Shown piece by piece: positions 27,130 to 36,651 of a stretch of 64,000 nt of DNA. Position 1 is the stretch's first letter. Each line of letters begins with the position of its first letter. Made by a program: the position numbers and the translations under genes. This DNA is from Niastella koreensis GR20-10 (GTDB taxonomy: Bacteria > Bacteroidota > Bacteroidia > Chitinophagales > Chitinophagaceae): positions 2,108,001-2,172,000 of the forward strand of contig NC_016609.1 in NCBI RefSeq assembly GCF_000246855.1, read 5' to 3'. The notes beneath the pieces are model-generated. The model had not been told where the DNA came from, ran no database searches, and worked only from the letters and a program-made list of their open reading frames with translations.

Positions 27130-27171
27130 CAACAAAGGCGCATAAACTGTGGAGTTTATGCGCCTTTGTTG
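27130..27171. terminator. Perfect 19-bp hairpin downstream of the collagen-like lipoprotein gene
   Basis: The arms 27130-27148 (CAACAAAGGCGCATAAACT) and 27153-27171 pair perfectly around a GTGG loop. The hairpin starts 31 bp after the minus-strand stop codon. On that strand it is followed by GTCAAAAATTC, which is not a T-run, so termination may be weak or the hairpin may protect the mRNA end. Confidence 0.6.
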
Positions 27172-27202
27172 AAGAAGTTGACTATAAAGATTTTACTACA
27201 AT

Positions 27203-27766
27203 TTAGTCTTTTAACCCGAGATACGCTTTAACAGCGGCATAATCGGACCAGTTTACCGGTGCAGCAGCTCTTGCCAGGTTATTGCCGGGCACTATCATGT
27301 ACCTGTATTGCTGATACTTTTTACCACCGGTAGTGACGGTACTTACGTCTGCATTGGCATCCAGCTGGATATTTCCCGTATAAGCTGAGAACCGGATGTT
27401 AAGACCGGAAGTGGCAACATAAGGCAACGCATAAATAACCGGATCACTTGCATCGTTACCATTGATGAATACTTTTACATCTGCGGTACTCACCAGCGCC
27501 TGGGTAAGTTTGGGGGCGGCAATGATGGCATAGTAGCCTATCGTATCAATTTTACCACCTGCCTGGTGCACGGTATCGGGCTTATAGGCCACATCCAGCC
27601 AGGCGGAATAGATCACATTGCCTGAACCGGAATCGCCTTTGGGGCCAGCCGGGCCAGGAGCGCCATCTGCACCCTTGGCACCGTCTTTACCGCAGGAGAT
27701 CATGAACATAACAAAAAAAAGTCCTGACAGCAGGACTAACGGGGAAGTAAGATTGAGTCTTTTCAT
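27203..27766 (-). CDS. Lipoprotein with short collagen-like stalk
   Basis: 187 aa. Type II signal peptide with lipobox MISC (Cys about 26), then a collagen-like Gly-X-Y run GKDGAKGADGAPGPAGPKGD (about 27-46), then a beta-rich domain of about 130 residues ending VKAYLGLKD. Lipid-anchored proteins of this build are common in Bacteroidota, with the Gly-X-Y stretch acting as a stalk. The C-terminal domain is not assigned. It stands alone between the repeat array and the sigma-54 activator gene. Confidence 0.78.
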   Translation of the reverse strand: MKRLNLTSPLVLLSGLFFVMFMISCGKDGAKGADGAPGPAGPKGDSGSGNVIYSAWLDVAYKPDTVHQAGGKIDTIGYYAIIAAPKLTQALVSTADVKVFINGNDASDPVIYALPYVATSGLNIRFSAYTGNIQLDANADVSTVTTGGKKYQQYRYMIVPGNNLARAAAPVNWSDYAAVKAYLGLKD

Positions 27767-27866
27767 AAATAAGTTAAAGATAAGGGCATGAAGGAGTCAA
27801 GATTTCACACCTGATTTTGATTTAGGGGCGCGAAAATACAAATTCTTCTCCGGACTTTAACAGGGG

Positions 27867-29945
27867 TCACTGGTAATCCTTTTTTATACCCAGGCGCCTG
27901 AGCTTTGAGTTCAGGGTAGTAGATGGAATATTCAGGAGGCGGGCTGCTCCGTCTGCACCAGCCACTTTTCCCTTGCATTTTTTTAGTATAGCGAGGAGGT
28001 AGTCACGTTCAACTTCCTCCAGGGTTCTGATGCGGGAGGCATTTTTGCTCTGCTCCGAGCCAGCGGGAAGGTCTATTCTCGTTATATGATTATCTGTTGT
28101 GAGCAGTATGCTTCGTTCAATGAGGTGTTCGAGCTCACGAATGTTTCCCGGCCAGTGATATGCCATCAGGTCCTGCAAAGCGCTGGCTGAAATCTCCATG
28201 TCGCTTCTGCCGGTTTTCAGGGCATATTTATGCATGAAGTGAGCAACCAGGGCTGGAATGTCTTCCTTCCTTTCCCGGAGTGGTGGTAAGGTAAGGGGAA
28301 GTACATTCAGCCGGTAGAACAGATCACTCCGGAACCTGCCGGCCTGCATCTCTTTCTGAAGACAGCGATTGGTGGCTGCAATGATCCGGACATCCACCGG
28401 GATGACTTCTTTTCCGCCTATGCGTTCGATTTCTTTTTCCTGCAATACCCTGAGTAATTTGACCTGGAGATCAGGAGGCAGTTCCCCAATCTCATCCAGG
28501 AACAGCGTGCTGTTATGGGCCATTTCGAATTTACCCATCTTCCGCTCGATCGCATCGGTAAAACTTCCTTTTTCATGACCAAACAATTCACTTTCTATAA
28601 GATTGGCAGGCAGCGCAGCACAATTTACCTTCACCATCGGGCTGTTGCTTCGGCCGGAATTATCGTGAATGGCCTTTGCTACCAGTTCTTTGCCTGTACC
28701 GGTTTCTCCCATGAGCAGGACAGTGCTGTCGAAAGCGGCGACCTGTGAGATAAGCTGGGTGATCCTTTGCATGGCCGGTGTAGTACCGATCATTCCGGTA
28801 GGGGCCGGTGCTTTGTTTAAACTTACAGTGGAAGGTAACGGGTAAGCATATTTTTCTTTTTCCAGCACATTGGCCACAGCCAAAGACAGGTGCAACGACA
28901 CGACGCGCATGGCGATTGTTTGTCGCGGCATGAGCCGTTGATGACGATCGCATAAAATGAATAAAGCGCCGATGCTGGTATCACCGGCTCTTAAGCCAAT
29001 GCCTGCTATCTGCCGGATATCATTGTCAAACAGGTCCCGGATATAAGCAGGCACCTTTTTCTGCCGCATCACTTCCTCGATGTTGTATAAACGTACCTGT
29101 TTTTCTGTTTGCACCTGTTTATAAAATCCATCATCTACCGGATAGGTTGCAGCTGTGACGGGCGAAGCTGGCTGAAACCTGTTTGTGTCAGATAAAAGAA
29201 GAAAGACCGAATGTGTTTGCTTTTCGTGATCAGTTTCACAGATCACGATGTCCCCGGAAGAGAACAGCCGCCTGAACTGGTTTTGCAATACATAGGCGAG
29301 GTCGTTCCTGTTCCTGACTTTCGTCAGGGCATTCGCGAGTGCAAGCAGGACATTTCGTTCTTCTTCAACCAATTTTGCTTCCTCGTCTGCCATGTGCAGC
29401 TGCATAACCATCGACAGGTAACTGGCAAGCATGTCGAATAAAGGCAGGTCCTGTGCGGCATACGTACCCGGTCGGCTGCTATGCAACGTGAGGGTGCCTA
29501 TCGGGACCTTTTTATTGAACAAAGGCAGGTGTAACTGTTGTGTGTAAGCGGTAAAAAAGTGAAGTGGGGCGTCTGCATTATATAATCTGTCCCGGGTTGC
29601 CGGGGCCTTCATTATAACAGGCCGGGCCAGGGTGGTTAAGTGGGCCACTTCAGTGCCGGAAAGGGAGAGACCCCTTGAAGGGAGATCGTGAAAATTTGTT
29701 CGTTTGAAATGGCCTGGCCCTTTTATAAGGAACAGTTCACTGATCCGGACCGCATCCTGGTCGTAAACGATCAAACTTACTGCATCTGCCAGTTGGGAGG
29801 TCAATAATTGCCGGCCTGATTTCCGGAAAACGGATTCAATAGAGACGGCTTTGCCGGTGTTTTGGTTGATAGCCGATAATACCTGTAACCATAGAGCCTG
29901 AGAATAAATTCCATTGGGGGTTTCAAAATTCCTTGCGTGCGACAT
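27867..29945 (-). CDS. Sigma-54-dependent activator, GAF-AAA+-Fis (FhlA/NorR-like)
   Basis: 692 aa. N-terminal sensory region (about 1-360) with GAF-like folds; AAA+ domain with Walker [28 protein letters not shown] at the GAFTGA position (Gly to Asp at the fifth residue), Walker [12 protein letters not shown], and sensor segments AATNR and [17 protein letters not shown]; then a Fis-type HTH at the C-terminus ([24 protein letters not shown]). There is no receiver domain, so it is likely ligand-controlled. It is divergent from the hydrolase lipoprotein gene, whose upstream region has a sigma-54-like promoter and palindromes. Confidence 0.93.
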   Translation of the reverse strand: MSHARNFETPNGIYSQALWLQVLSAINQNTGKAVSIESVFRKSGRQLLTSQLADAVSLIVYDQDAVRISELFLIKGPGHFKRTNFHDLPSRGLSLSGTEVAHLTTLARPVIMKAPATRDRLYNADAPLHFFTAYTQQLHLPLFNKKVPIGTLTLHSSRPGTYAAQDLPLFDMLASYLSMVMQLHMADEEAKLVEEERNVLLALANALTKVRNRNDLAYVLQNQFRRLFSSGDIVICETDHEKQTHSVFLLLSDTNRFQPASPVTAATYPVDDGFYKQVQTEKQVRLYNIEEVMRQKKVPAYIRDLFDNDIRQIAGIGLRAGDTSIGALFILCDRHQRLMPRQTIAMRVVSLHLSLAVANVLEKEKYAYPLPSTVSLNKAPAPTGMIGTTPAMQRITQLISQVAAFDSTVLLMGETGTGKELVAKAIHDNSGRSNSPMVKVNCAALPANLIESELFGHEKGSFTDAIERKMGKFEMAHNSTLFLDEIGELPPDLQVKLLRVLQEKEIERIGGKEVIPVDVRIIAATNRCLQKEMQAGRFRSDLFYRLNVLPLTLPPLRERKEDIPALVAHFMHKYALKTGRSDMEISASALQDLMAYHWPGNIRELEHLIERSILLTTDNHITRIDLPAGSEQSKNASRIRTLEEVERDYLLAILKKCKGKVAGADGAARLLNIPSTTLNSKLRRLGIKKDYQ

Positions 29946-30034
29946 AGCTGGATTTTTCCTGTAGTGTTACCTCCCTGCAAATAAACGGGATAATTCTTAA
30001 AGCGGTTGTTAACAATGAATAATGGTTGAAGCAG

Positions 30035-30084
30035 TTACGATAAATCGTAAACGGTTGGATTATTTACTTTAAATCGTAAGTAAA
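30035..30084. promoter_or_regulatory. Candidate enhancer sites: TTACGAT-AA-ATCGTAA palindrome and a second ATCGTAA
   Basis: TTACGAT (30035-30041) and ATCGTAA (30044-30050) form a perfect 7+7 palindrome. A second ATCGTAA lies at 30073-30079, inside the inverted repeat TTTACTT/AAGTAAA (30063-30069 with 30078-30084). They lie 50-100 bp upstream of the sigma-54-like promoter, a normal distance for activator binding sites. Confidence 0.5.
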
Positions 30085-30134
30085 AAGCGGGGTCATTTTC
30101 TTCAACAGTTTGTTTTACATACACTTAATATTGG

Positions 30135-30150
30135 CGGCACTGTTTTGGCA
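30135..30150 (+). promoter_or_regulatory. Candidate sigma-54 (-24/-12) promoter for the hydrolase gene
   Basis: CGGCAC-TGTTT-TGGCA fits TGGCAC-N5-TTGCA with the required GG-N10-GC spacing and two base changes. Transcription would start near 30162, about 16 bp before the ATG at 30178. The divergent sigma-54 activator gene supports it. Confidence 0.55.
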
Positions 30151-30177
30151 CACACCGGCGAATAAAATTCTTTAATA

Positions 30178-31011
30178 ATGAAAATGAAAAGCAGTAGACC
30201 GATACTGGTCGGCATTCTTATCGTCAGTATGGGAATATTCTCCTGTAAAAAAAGTGATCCGGGAACGGTTCCGCCCCAAACCTTTGTATTGGTACATGGC
30301 GCCTGGCAGGCGCCTTTCGTTTGGGACAGTGTAAAGGCGGAACTGTCAAGAGCAGGGCAGAAAGTTGTTGTGGTACAATTACCCGGCCATGGCGCCGACC
30401 AAACTGATCCGGGCGTGATAACGATGGATAGTTATCGCGACCAGATCGTTTCGGCTATCAACAGTGTTACCGGAAAAGTTATTTTAGTAGGGCACAGCTT
30501 GTCGGGATTTGCCATCTCAGCAGTGGAGGAGCAGATACCCAACCGGATCGATAAGCTGGTATTCCTGGCAGGTTATATCCCTGCTGCGGGGCAATATCCA
30601 CTCTCGCTGGCAACCACAGACAACCAGACACATGTCATTCCTGCTCCTGCTGGTCCGTTGGTTATTGATTCTGTTCATGGAGTGCTCGATTTTGTAAGGG
30701 ATAGCATAGCGCCCATCTTTTGCTGGGATGCCTCACCAGCCACCAAAGCAAGTGTAGTGGCTAATTTCAGACCTGACCCTGTTAAACCTTTTACGCAGAC
30801 TGTTACAACAACGGCTAATTTTACCAATGCCGATAAGTATTATATCCATACGTTGCAGGATGAAGTGATTGGTATCGATCTTCAGAAACGGATGGTGCAG
30901 ACTGCAGGTATTACCAGGGTATATTCGCTCAATACGAGCCATAGCCCTTTTCTTTCGAAACCTGATTCAGTCACTGCGATCTTATTGAATATTGCCGGTG
31001 TCAGGCAGTAA
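30178..31011 (+). CDS. Alpha/beta-hydrolase lipoprotein, paralogue 1
   Basis: 277 aa. Type II signal peptide with lipobox FSC (Cys23). The oxyanion segment is VLVHGAWQAPFVWD (HGAW at 40-43), the nucleophile Ser107 is in GHSLSG, and the catalytic His (about 255) is in SHSPFLSKP. This is the pattern of the plant methylesterase/salicylate-esterase-like alpha/beta-hydrolase group, enzymes that cleave small esters. It is flanked by two sigma-54 activator genes and has a sigma-54-like promoter, so it is probably induced by a specific signal. Two related hydrolases lie at 33568 and 52355. The substrate is unknown. Confidence 0.88.
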   Translation: MKMKSSRPILVGILIVSMGIFSCKKSDPGTVPPQTFVLVHGAWQAPFVWDSVKAELSRAGQKVVVVQLPGHGADQTDPGVITMDSYRDQIVSAINSVTGKVILVGHSLSGFAISAVEEQIPNRIDKLVFLAGYIPAAGQYPLSLATTDNQTHVIPAPAGPLVIDSVHGVLDFVRDSIAPIFCWDASPATKASVVANFRPDPVKPFTQTVTTTANFTNADKYYIHTLQDEVIGIDLQKRMVQTAGITRVYSLNTSHSPFLSKPDSVTAILLNIAGVRQ

Positions 31012-31021
31012 TTATTGCACC

Positions 31022-31063
31022 ATAACTACGGTCTGAACAGGATACTGATTGGACCGTAGTTAT
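31022..31063. terminator. Perfect 12-bp inverted repeat after hydrolase paralogue 1
   Basis: ATAACTACGGTC (31022-31033) and its exact complement (31052-31063) surround an 18-nt loop, between the hydrolase stop and the second sigma-54 activator start. There is no T-run. It may attenuate read-through or be an operator for the downstream regulator. Confidence 0.45.
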
Positions 31064-31088
31064 CATAAACTTATTACTTTTGATACAT

Positions 31089-32846
31089 ATGGACCATACG
31101 CCCGAAGACTTGAATAATATCATAGCTGGGATCAGTGACAAACGCGAACTCCAGCAATTGATCGATGATATTAAAAAAGTGGCGCCTGAGCTGGCGCAGG
31201 GTATTTCCATGCAGCTGACTGTTGCTATGGCCAAAATACTGGCCGCCGGGCAGATCGCTGAAAAAGAAAAGGAGCAGGCTATGCTGCTCTCCATAAGCAA
31301 TAGTATTGCTGCCACCCGTAATAAAATGGACCTGCTGGAAGTATTACATGGCAAGCTGCGGACTGTATTTTCTTTTTCCCATACGGTGATCTGCATACTT
31401 AACAGCGATAAAAAGACCGTAAGAACTTTTTTATTAGACCCTCATTCTCCCAACCAGCAACATCCGGATTATCCAAGGCTAACAGATGAGATCTTCCCCA
31501 TCAGCGACAGCCTGCTGAATGTTGCCTTACATGCCGATACCCCGGTGATATTCGACGGGGAGCGGTTGATCAGAGAAAGAAAAGGGTCTTTGTGTGTAAG
31601 GGTAAATTACGATTCCGGTATCAGGGAGTTTTTATTCGTATCGCTGCGCAATGGCGAAGAGCGGATTGGTTTTCTTATGATGTGTTCGGCAGTCCCCAAT
31701 GAGATCGATCGTCATAAACTGAATCTTATTCAGGGGATAGCGTCACAGCTGTCCGTAGCCGTAGCCAGTATTTTGGCTAATGATGAGCTGGAGAAAAAAA
31801 TGCGGGCGATCAATAGCTATAAACAACAACTGGAGAAGGAGAAATGGTATCTGCAGGAAGAGATCAACGAAGTTTATAATTACCAGGAGATAATTGGTTC
31901 CAGTGCCGCCTTACAGCAAGTGTACCAACGTGTATCCCAGGTGGCGAAGGCCGATAGTTCCGTACTTATTCTGGGTGAAACGGGAACAGGTAAAGAACTG
32001 TTAGCCCGGGCCATTCATAACCAATCGTACCGTAAAGATCAGTTGATGGTAAAGGTAAATTGTGCCGCGTTGTCGCCCAACCTCATAGAGAGTGAGTTGT
32101 TTGGTCATGAGCGGGGGAGTTTCACCGGGGCCACGGACCGTCGCATCGGTAAATTTGAATTGGCTGCCGGCGGCACTTTGTTCCTGGATGAGATCGGCGA
32201 AATGCCATTGGACCTTCAGGTTAAATTACTGCGTGTTTTACAGGAGAAGGAGATCGAGCGGGTGGGGGGGAAAACCGTGATCCCTACTGATGTGCGGATC
32301 ATTGCCGCTACCAATCGCCAGCTCTGGGAGGAAGTGCAGGCGGGCAGGTTTCGTAGCGACCTGTATTATCGCCTGAATGTTTTTCCGGTCACCATACCAC
32401 CTTTGCGCGATCGCCGGAAAGATATACCGGCGTTGGTCGATCATTTTATTGCAAAGTATAACCGGAAAACAGGAAAAAAGATAAGCGGTGTTTCTGCAGA
32501 GGTGTTATCCGGTCTGATGGCTTACTCATGGCCGGGAAACATCCGCGAGTTGGAGCATTTGATCGAACGGTTCGTGATACTGACCCAGGACACATTTATT
32601 CAGCATATAGACATCCCGGTGCATAACCTGGTTGAAAATCCGGAACCGCCAACCGTCGCTTCGGCAGAAGATGCGCGTGTAAGGACCATCGATGAGATAG
32701 AAAGAGAGCATATCGTATACGTACTAAAAAAATGCCAGGGTAAAGTTTCAGGCGCTGGTGGCGCAGCGGAATTATTACAAATTCCTTCTACTACCCTCAA
32801 CTCCAAAATGAAGCGCCTGAATATTCACCGCAGAGACTTCGAGTAA
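31089..32846 (+). CDS. Sigma-54-dependent activator, GAF-AAA+-Fis
   Basis: 585 aa from the ATG at 31089; a TTG three codons upstream is possible. N-terminal helical region (about 1-60), GAF-like domain (about 65-220), coiled coil (about 235-265), AAA+ domain with [25 protein letters not shown] (canonical GAFTGA-type loop), Walker [12 protein letters not shown] and [17 protein letters not shown], then a Fis-type HTH ([23 protein letters not shown]). It is closely related in its C-terminal half to the divergent activator at 27867, but the N-terminal sensory parts differ in length. It probably responds to a different or related ligand. Confidence 0.92.
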   Translation: MDHTPEDLNNIIAGISDKRELQQLIDDIKKVAPELAQGISMQLTVAMAKILAAGQIAEKEKEQAMLLSISNSIAATRNKMDLLEVLHGKLRTVFSFSHTVICILNSDKKTVRTFLLDPHSPNQQHPDYPRLTDEIFPISDSLLNVALHADTPVIFDGERLIRERKGSLCVRVNYDSGIREFLFVSLRNGEERIGFLMMCSAVPNEIDRHKLNLIQGIASQLSVAVASILANDELEKKMRAINSYKQQLEKEKWYLQEEINEVYNYQEIIGSSAALQQVYQRVSQVAKADSSVLILGETGTGKELLARAIHNQSYRKDQLMVKVNCAALSPNLIESELFGHERGSFTGATDRRIGKFELAAGGTLFLDEIGEMPLDLQVKLLRVLQEKEIERVGGKTVIPTDVRIIAATNRQLWEEVQAGRFRSDLYYRLNVFPVTIPPLRDRRKDIPALVDHFIAKYNRKTGKKISGVSAEVLSGLMAYSWPGNIRELEHLIERFVILTQDTFIQHIDIPVHNLVENPEPPTVASAEDARVRTIDEIEREHIVYVLKKCQGKVSGAGGAAELLQIPSTTLNSKMKRLNIHRRDFE

Positions 32847-32893
32847 GACTTTGTCTGCCGGTTTTAATGTACATGCTTACAACTTAATTAAAA

Positions 32894-33526
32894 ATGAATT
32901 TTAATAATCCTACGTCTGCAATATACTTGCCGGATACTATTGGTAAGCTGGTAGACCTGGACGACGTTGCCATCGAAACAATGCTGAATAACAGTAAAGA
33001 AATCGACATTTCAAGAGGGCAGATAATAAATAACGAAGGCAACCTGTCCAGGTATATTTATTTCATCCTGTCAGGTAAGGCAAGATTGTTTTATGTGGAC
33101 CACGCTGGAAAAACCATCTCCTGGTCATTCCATTTCAATGATATACATAGCACGCCCAGGAATCTTTTTATTATTGATTATAAGAGCTTTTTTACGCAGG
33201 GTTCTGGGGAGATGCACATGGAAGCGATTACTGATACCAGGTTAATCCGGATAGGAAAGCGAGGTCCTGGGGATAAATTTGATGGAGGACTCATAATGGA
33301 GAAATGTTTGCAAAAACTGCATGAGCATTCTTTTATTGCAGCTTATGAACGGATGCTCAACCTGCTTACGCAATCGGCCAGGGAAAGGTACAATCACCTG
33401 TTATGCCACGAACCACATCTGCTGCAGCTCTTCGCAGACAAATACCTCGCATCTTATATCGGGATAGAACCCCCGTCGTTGAGCCGCATCAGGAAAAAAT
33501 TAAAATCGGCAAGACCCTTTCAATGA
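32894..33526 (+). CDS. Crp/Fnr-family transcriptional regulator
   Basis: 210 aa. Cyclic-nucleotide-binding-like beta-roll at about 20-130 (IINNEGNLSRYIYFILSGKARLFYVDHAGK), dimer helix, and a C-terminal HTH (LFADKYLASYIGIEPPSLSRIRKKL), the Bacteroidota Crp/Fnr pattern. cAMP-contacting residues are not conserved well enough to claim a ligand. It follows the sigma-54 activator gene by 47 bp on the same strand. Its stop codon lies in the loop of an intrinsic terminator. Confidence 0.85.
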   Translation: MNFNNPTSAIYLPDTIGKLVDLDDVAIETMLNNSKEIDISRGQIINNEGNLSRYIYFILSGKARLFYVDHAGKTISWSFHFNDIHSTPRNLFIIDYKSFFTQGSGEMHMEAITDTRLIRIGKRGPGDKFDGGLIMEKCLQKLHEHSFIAAYERMLNLLTQSARERYNHLLCHEPHLLQLFADKYLASYIGIEPPSLSRIRKKLKSARPFQ

Positions 33527-33545
33527 GTTGAAAGGGTCTGTTTTT
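33512..33545 (+). terminator. Intrinsic terminator overlapping the Crp/Fnr stop codon
   Basis: AGACCCTTTCAA (33512-33523), loop TGAG containing the TGA stop, TTGAAAGGGTCT (33528-33539), then G and TTTTT. This is a perfect 12-bp stem with a T-run. Confidence 0.85.
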
Positions 33546-33567
33546 ATTGCGAACACTTATTAATAGG

Positions 33568-34362
33568 CTATTTGCTTTCGGCAATGATGATGTCAGCCAG
33601 TTTATTGGGCATAGAAATGAAAGGGGTATGACTGCTGGTTAAGGTATACACTTTATCTACTTTACCTGTCTTTACCATATGCTGTTGAGCGCCGTAGCTG
33701 ATGGCATTGTCATTTACAGTATGAATATATACTTTTTTGATGCTGCCGAAATGTTGTTCAGTAAGCTGAACCGGCGTGGCAAGGGGAATAAGCGGCTCGG
33801 GCCTGATGTGACTGGTAAGATATTGCTGCACCGGCTGCGGCGCATCGGCAGCAAAAATATCGGCAATGGCGTCCTTGGCAATGATCGCCTGGCCATTTTC
33901 CTGGTCAACGGTTAAAGACTTGCCGATGTGTGATCCCGGGTCCTGTTTAGCTAATGATAAAAGACTTTCTCCATCATGAGGAAGTGCAGCAGCAAGGTAG
34001 ATCAGTTTGCTGAGCTGGGTTGGAATTTCTTCGGCTACCTGGCTGATCACCAGACCTGCGAAACTATGCCCCACCAGTACTACATCACGGCGTGAACCGA
34101 TAGCTGCTTTTACCTGGTCTACATAGGTGCGAAAACTGATCCCTGCAAATGAGGTGGTATCTTTTCCGTGACCGGCAAGATTAACCGTGATTACTTCGTG
34201 ACCCTGCTTTTTAAGCAGGGGTGTCACTGCATCCCATGAAGAGGCATCGGACCAGGCGCCATGGATCAATACAATTGTTTTTAGCTCCTTGCCGGCTGTT
34301 TGCGGGTCTCCTTTACCAAAACCAAGTAAACTCATAACCATAATAATTAATGCTGTTTTCAT
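33568..34362 (-). CDS. Exported alpha/beta-hydrolase, paralogue 2
   Basis: 264 aa. Signal peptide of type I (MKTALIIMVMSLLGFGKGDP; no Cys), so probably periplasmic rather than lipid-anchored. VLIHGAWSDASSWD, GHGKDTTS, GHSFAG (Ser100) and the catalytic His segment SSHTPFISMP (about 245) match paralogues 1 and 3. It is convergent with the Crp/Fnr gene, which ends in a terminator. Its clustering with the sigma-54 regulators suggests that it belongs to the same regulon, but no exact sigma-54 promoter is seen upstream of it. Confidence 0.88.
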   Translation of the reverse strand: MKTALIIMVMSLLGFGKGDPQTAGKELKTIVLIHGAWSDASSWDAVTPLLKKQGHEVITVNLAGHGKDTTSFAGISFRTYVDQVKAAIGSRRDVVLVGHSFAGLVISQVAEEIPTQLSKLIYLAAALPHDGESLLSLAKQDPGSHIGKSLTVDQENGQAIIAKDAIADIFAADAPQPVQQYLTSHIRPEPLIPLATPVQLTEQHFGSIKKVYIHTVNDNAISYGAQQHMVKTGKVDKVYTLTSSHTPFISMPNKLADIIIAESK

Positions 34363-34555
34363 TTTGTTTTACGCCTATTTGTTTAGGACAGTACAAACCT
34401 CTGATAAATCAGCAGCAATAACCTTAACCCATGTTAAAATCGGCTGTATTCAATTAACGAATTATCCTTATACAAGTAATACTAAGGAATAGTTACTCCG
34501 ATTTGTTCAGTTTTACGCATCTGTGATCTGATATCCATAAAAAAATCCATTACCC

Positions 34556-36634
34556 ATGAAATCCGGTTTAAAAAAATGCGTTGTCAAATGCTTCCTGGTT
34601 ATGTTGTATACAGCGATATTACCAGTAAATACTGTTCAGGCACAAATTTGCCCGCCGCCTGTTATGGCTACTATAACTTCTTACTCCAATACATATTATC
34701 CCGGGCAACAGGCAACGGTAAGTGCGGGTAGTACTTCTGTTGCCATAGGCGGCGCCACTTATGGAACAATCCCTGTCAGTACCGGTGATGTTCTGCTGAT
34801 CATTCAGATGCAGGGCGCGCAGATCAATTCAACCAACAACAATACCTACGGCGATGGCGCAAGCGGCAGCGGTTACCTGAATAATACGGAGTTATTCGCC
34901 GGTAATATGGAATATGTAATCGCAACTAATTCCATTCCGCTGACCGGTGGTACGTTGACGCTGCTGACGGGAACGGTTAATAATTATAAAACAGCCGCTT
35001 TTGGAACCGATGGTCAATACACTTACCAGGTAATTCGTGTACCTGTATATTATAGCCTCGTTTTAAACGCCGACATTACGCCGCCTAACTGGGATGGTGC
35101 TACCGGTGGGGTAATCGCGATGGCTGTAATGAACACATTGGACATGAACGGGCATTCGATCATCGTTACCGGCGCCGGTTTCCGTGGTGGTGGTGGAGTA
35201 GCGCTGGCCGGCGGAACGGGTACCACCCGGGACTTTGTAGTTGTGTCGCCTACCAATGCCAACATCGGCGCCCAATTGGGCAACCATGCATCGAAGGGAG
35301 AAGGGATTGCCGGAACACCGAGGCTTATTAACAGCAACAATTATGGTTCTCTGCTGTCCAATACAGCAGAAGGATATCCCGGCGGAAGTTTCGGCATGGG
35401 CGCTCCCGGCAATGCCGGTGGAGGCGGAAGCGATGATAATACCACGATCAATGCCAATAACAGTGGCGGTGGTGGCGGTGGGAACGGCGGCGCAGGCGGA
35501 AAGGGCGGCAACAGTTATGGAACAAGTGGGCCCTATGGGGGTTATCCCGGCGCCCCATTCGCGCAGGGAGGCGCGTTGCGGTTGGTGTTGGGCGGCGGCG
35601 GCGGAGCCGGCAGTACTAACAACGCTACCGGAAGCCCGGGTAGTGGCCTGGCTTCCGGTGGCGCCGCGGGTGGCGGCATTGTTATTATAAACGCAGGAAC
35701 CATTATAAACACCGGATTTGTATATGCGAATGGTAGTAATGCAAACAGCACCATTGTCAACGATGCATCTGGAGGTGGGGGCGCTGGTGGCAGCGTATTG
35801 ATCAACGCACACAACGGTCATTCGGGCCTTACTGTATTTGCGAATGGCGGCAATGGCGGCAGTAATTTTTGGAATGGCGGACTTCCTCCGCATGGGCCCG
35901 GTGGCGGAGGTGGCGGCGGCGTTATATATACCGACGGAATACTGAATGCAGCCTCTTCGGTAACCGGCGGAACAGCCGGCACTACAAATAGTGCATCGGG
36001 CACTATTAATTATGGCGCCCTGGCCGGTGCTTCCGGTACATTCGTTACCGGCCCGGTTGTGACATTCTCCGGCTGCGCGGTTTTACCTATGGAGTTCCTG
36101 TTCGTAAAGGGAAAAAGGAACGGTAGGCAGGTGCTGATCAACTGGGAAGCCACCAATGAAAATGAGGTTACAAACTATATCATAGAACGGAGTTACAATG
36201 GGAATAATTTTGTTTCAGCCGGCATGGTCAATAAGCGGGGTAGTGGCGGGATCAGCAATTATAACTTTTCAGATGCATCAGCCGGCACAGAAGCTACTGT
36301 CTATTACAGGATCAAGGCAAACGGTACAGCCGGCCAAACATTTTTGAGTAAGGTTATTACCATACAAACTGGCTTCACGGAAGGTGCATTGGATATAAGT
36401 CCTGTTCCTGCCATCGGGCATTCCACGATCAGCTGGTCTTCAACCGGCAATAACAAACTTCAAATTACCGTATTTGATGTGGCCGGGCATGCCGTGCTGA
36501 GCAGGCAATACCTTTTAAAAAAGGGGCTTAATGAATTGGTGCTTACGAACCTGCAAAGCCTGCCGAACGGAATATATTTTGTCAAAGCTTCCGATGGCGT
36601 CAGTTCCCGGAATGGTAAACTGGTAATTCTATAA
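34556..36634 (+). CDS. Glycine-rich T9SS-exported surface protein
   Basis: 692 aa. Signal peptide ending VQAQ (about residue 31). A very Gly/Asn/Ala-rich passenger (about 210-490) carries repeated GGGG stretches such as GGGGGGNGGAGGKGGNSYG. A fibronectin-like segment follows (about 520-600; VLINWEATNENEVTNYIIERS), and then a T9SS type A sorting domain (about 615-692: LDISPVPAIGHSTISW...GIYFVKASDGVSSRNGKLVIL). No catalytic residues are recognised. A structural or adhesive role on the cell surface is likely but not shown. Confidence 0.82.
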   Translation: MKSGLKKCVVKCFLVMLYTAILPVNTVQAQICPPPVMATITSYSNTYYPGQQATVSAGSTSVAIGGATYGTIPVSTGDVLLIIQMQGAQINSTNNNTYGDGASGSGYLNNTELFAGNMEYVIATNSIPLTGGTLTLLTGTVNNYKTAAFGTDGQYTYQVIRVPVYYSLVLNADITPPNWDGATGGVIAMAVMNTLDMNGHSIIVTGAGFRGGGGVALAGGTGTTRDFVVVSPTNANIGAQLGNHASKGEGIAGTPRLINSNNYGSLLSNTAEGYPGGSFGMGAPGNAGGGGSDDNTTINANNSGGGGGGNGGAGGKGGNSYGTSGPYGGYPGAPFAQGGALRLVLGGGGGAGSTNNATGSPGSGLASGGAAGGGIVIINAGTIINTGFVYANGSNANSTIVNDASGGGGAGGSVLINAHNGHSGLTVFANGGNGGSNFWNGGLPPHGPGGGGGGGVIYTDGILNAASSVTGGTAGTTNSASGTINYGALAGASGTFVTGPVVTFSGCAVLPMEFLFVKGKRNGRQVLINWEATNENEVTNYIIERSYNGNNFVSAGMVNKRGSGGISNYNFSDASAGTEATVYYRIKANGTAGQTFLSKVITIQTGFTEGALDISPVPAIGHSTISWSSTGNNKLQITVFDVAGHAVLSRQYLLKKGLNELVLTNLQSLPNGIYFVKASDGVSSRNGKLVIL

Positions 36635-36651
36635 TTGAGAAAAATGGCTTT

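Noticed and set aside
26949-27143. Minus-strand 64-codon frame with heptad repeats (MRHFDQT, LWHISLK, MPHFEPT)
   Set aside because: The heptads come from the 21-bp array; the same reading continues beyond a stop with more stops, so it is not an intact gene. It is kept only as part of the repeat finding.
34363-34500. Sigma-54 promoter before hydrolase paralogue 2 (minus strand)
   Set aside because: The best match has GG and GC separated by 11 instead of 10 bases, so it fails the spacing rule.
35063-35893. Long minus-strand frame opposite the Gly-rich T9SS gene
   Set aside because: It is the mirror of the GC-rich Gly repeats, composed of Thr/Ala/Ser runs, with no start signal or homology; the plus-strand gene has a signal peptide and sorting domain.
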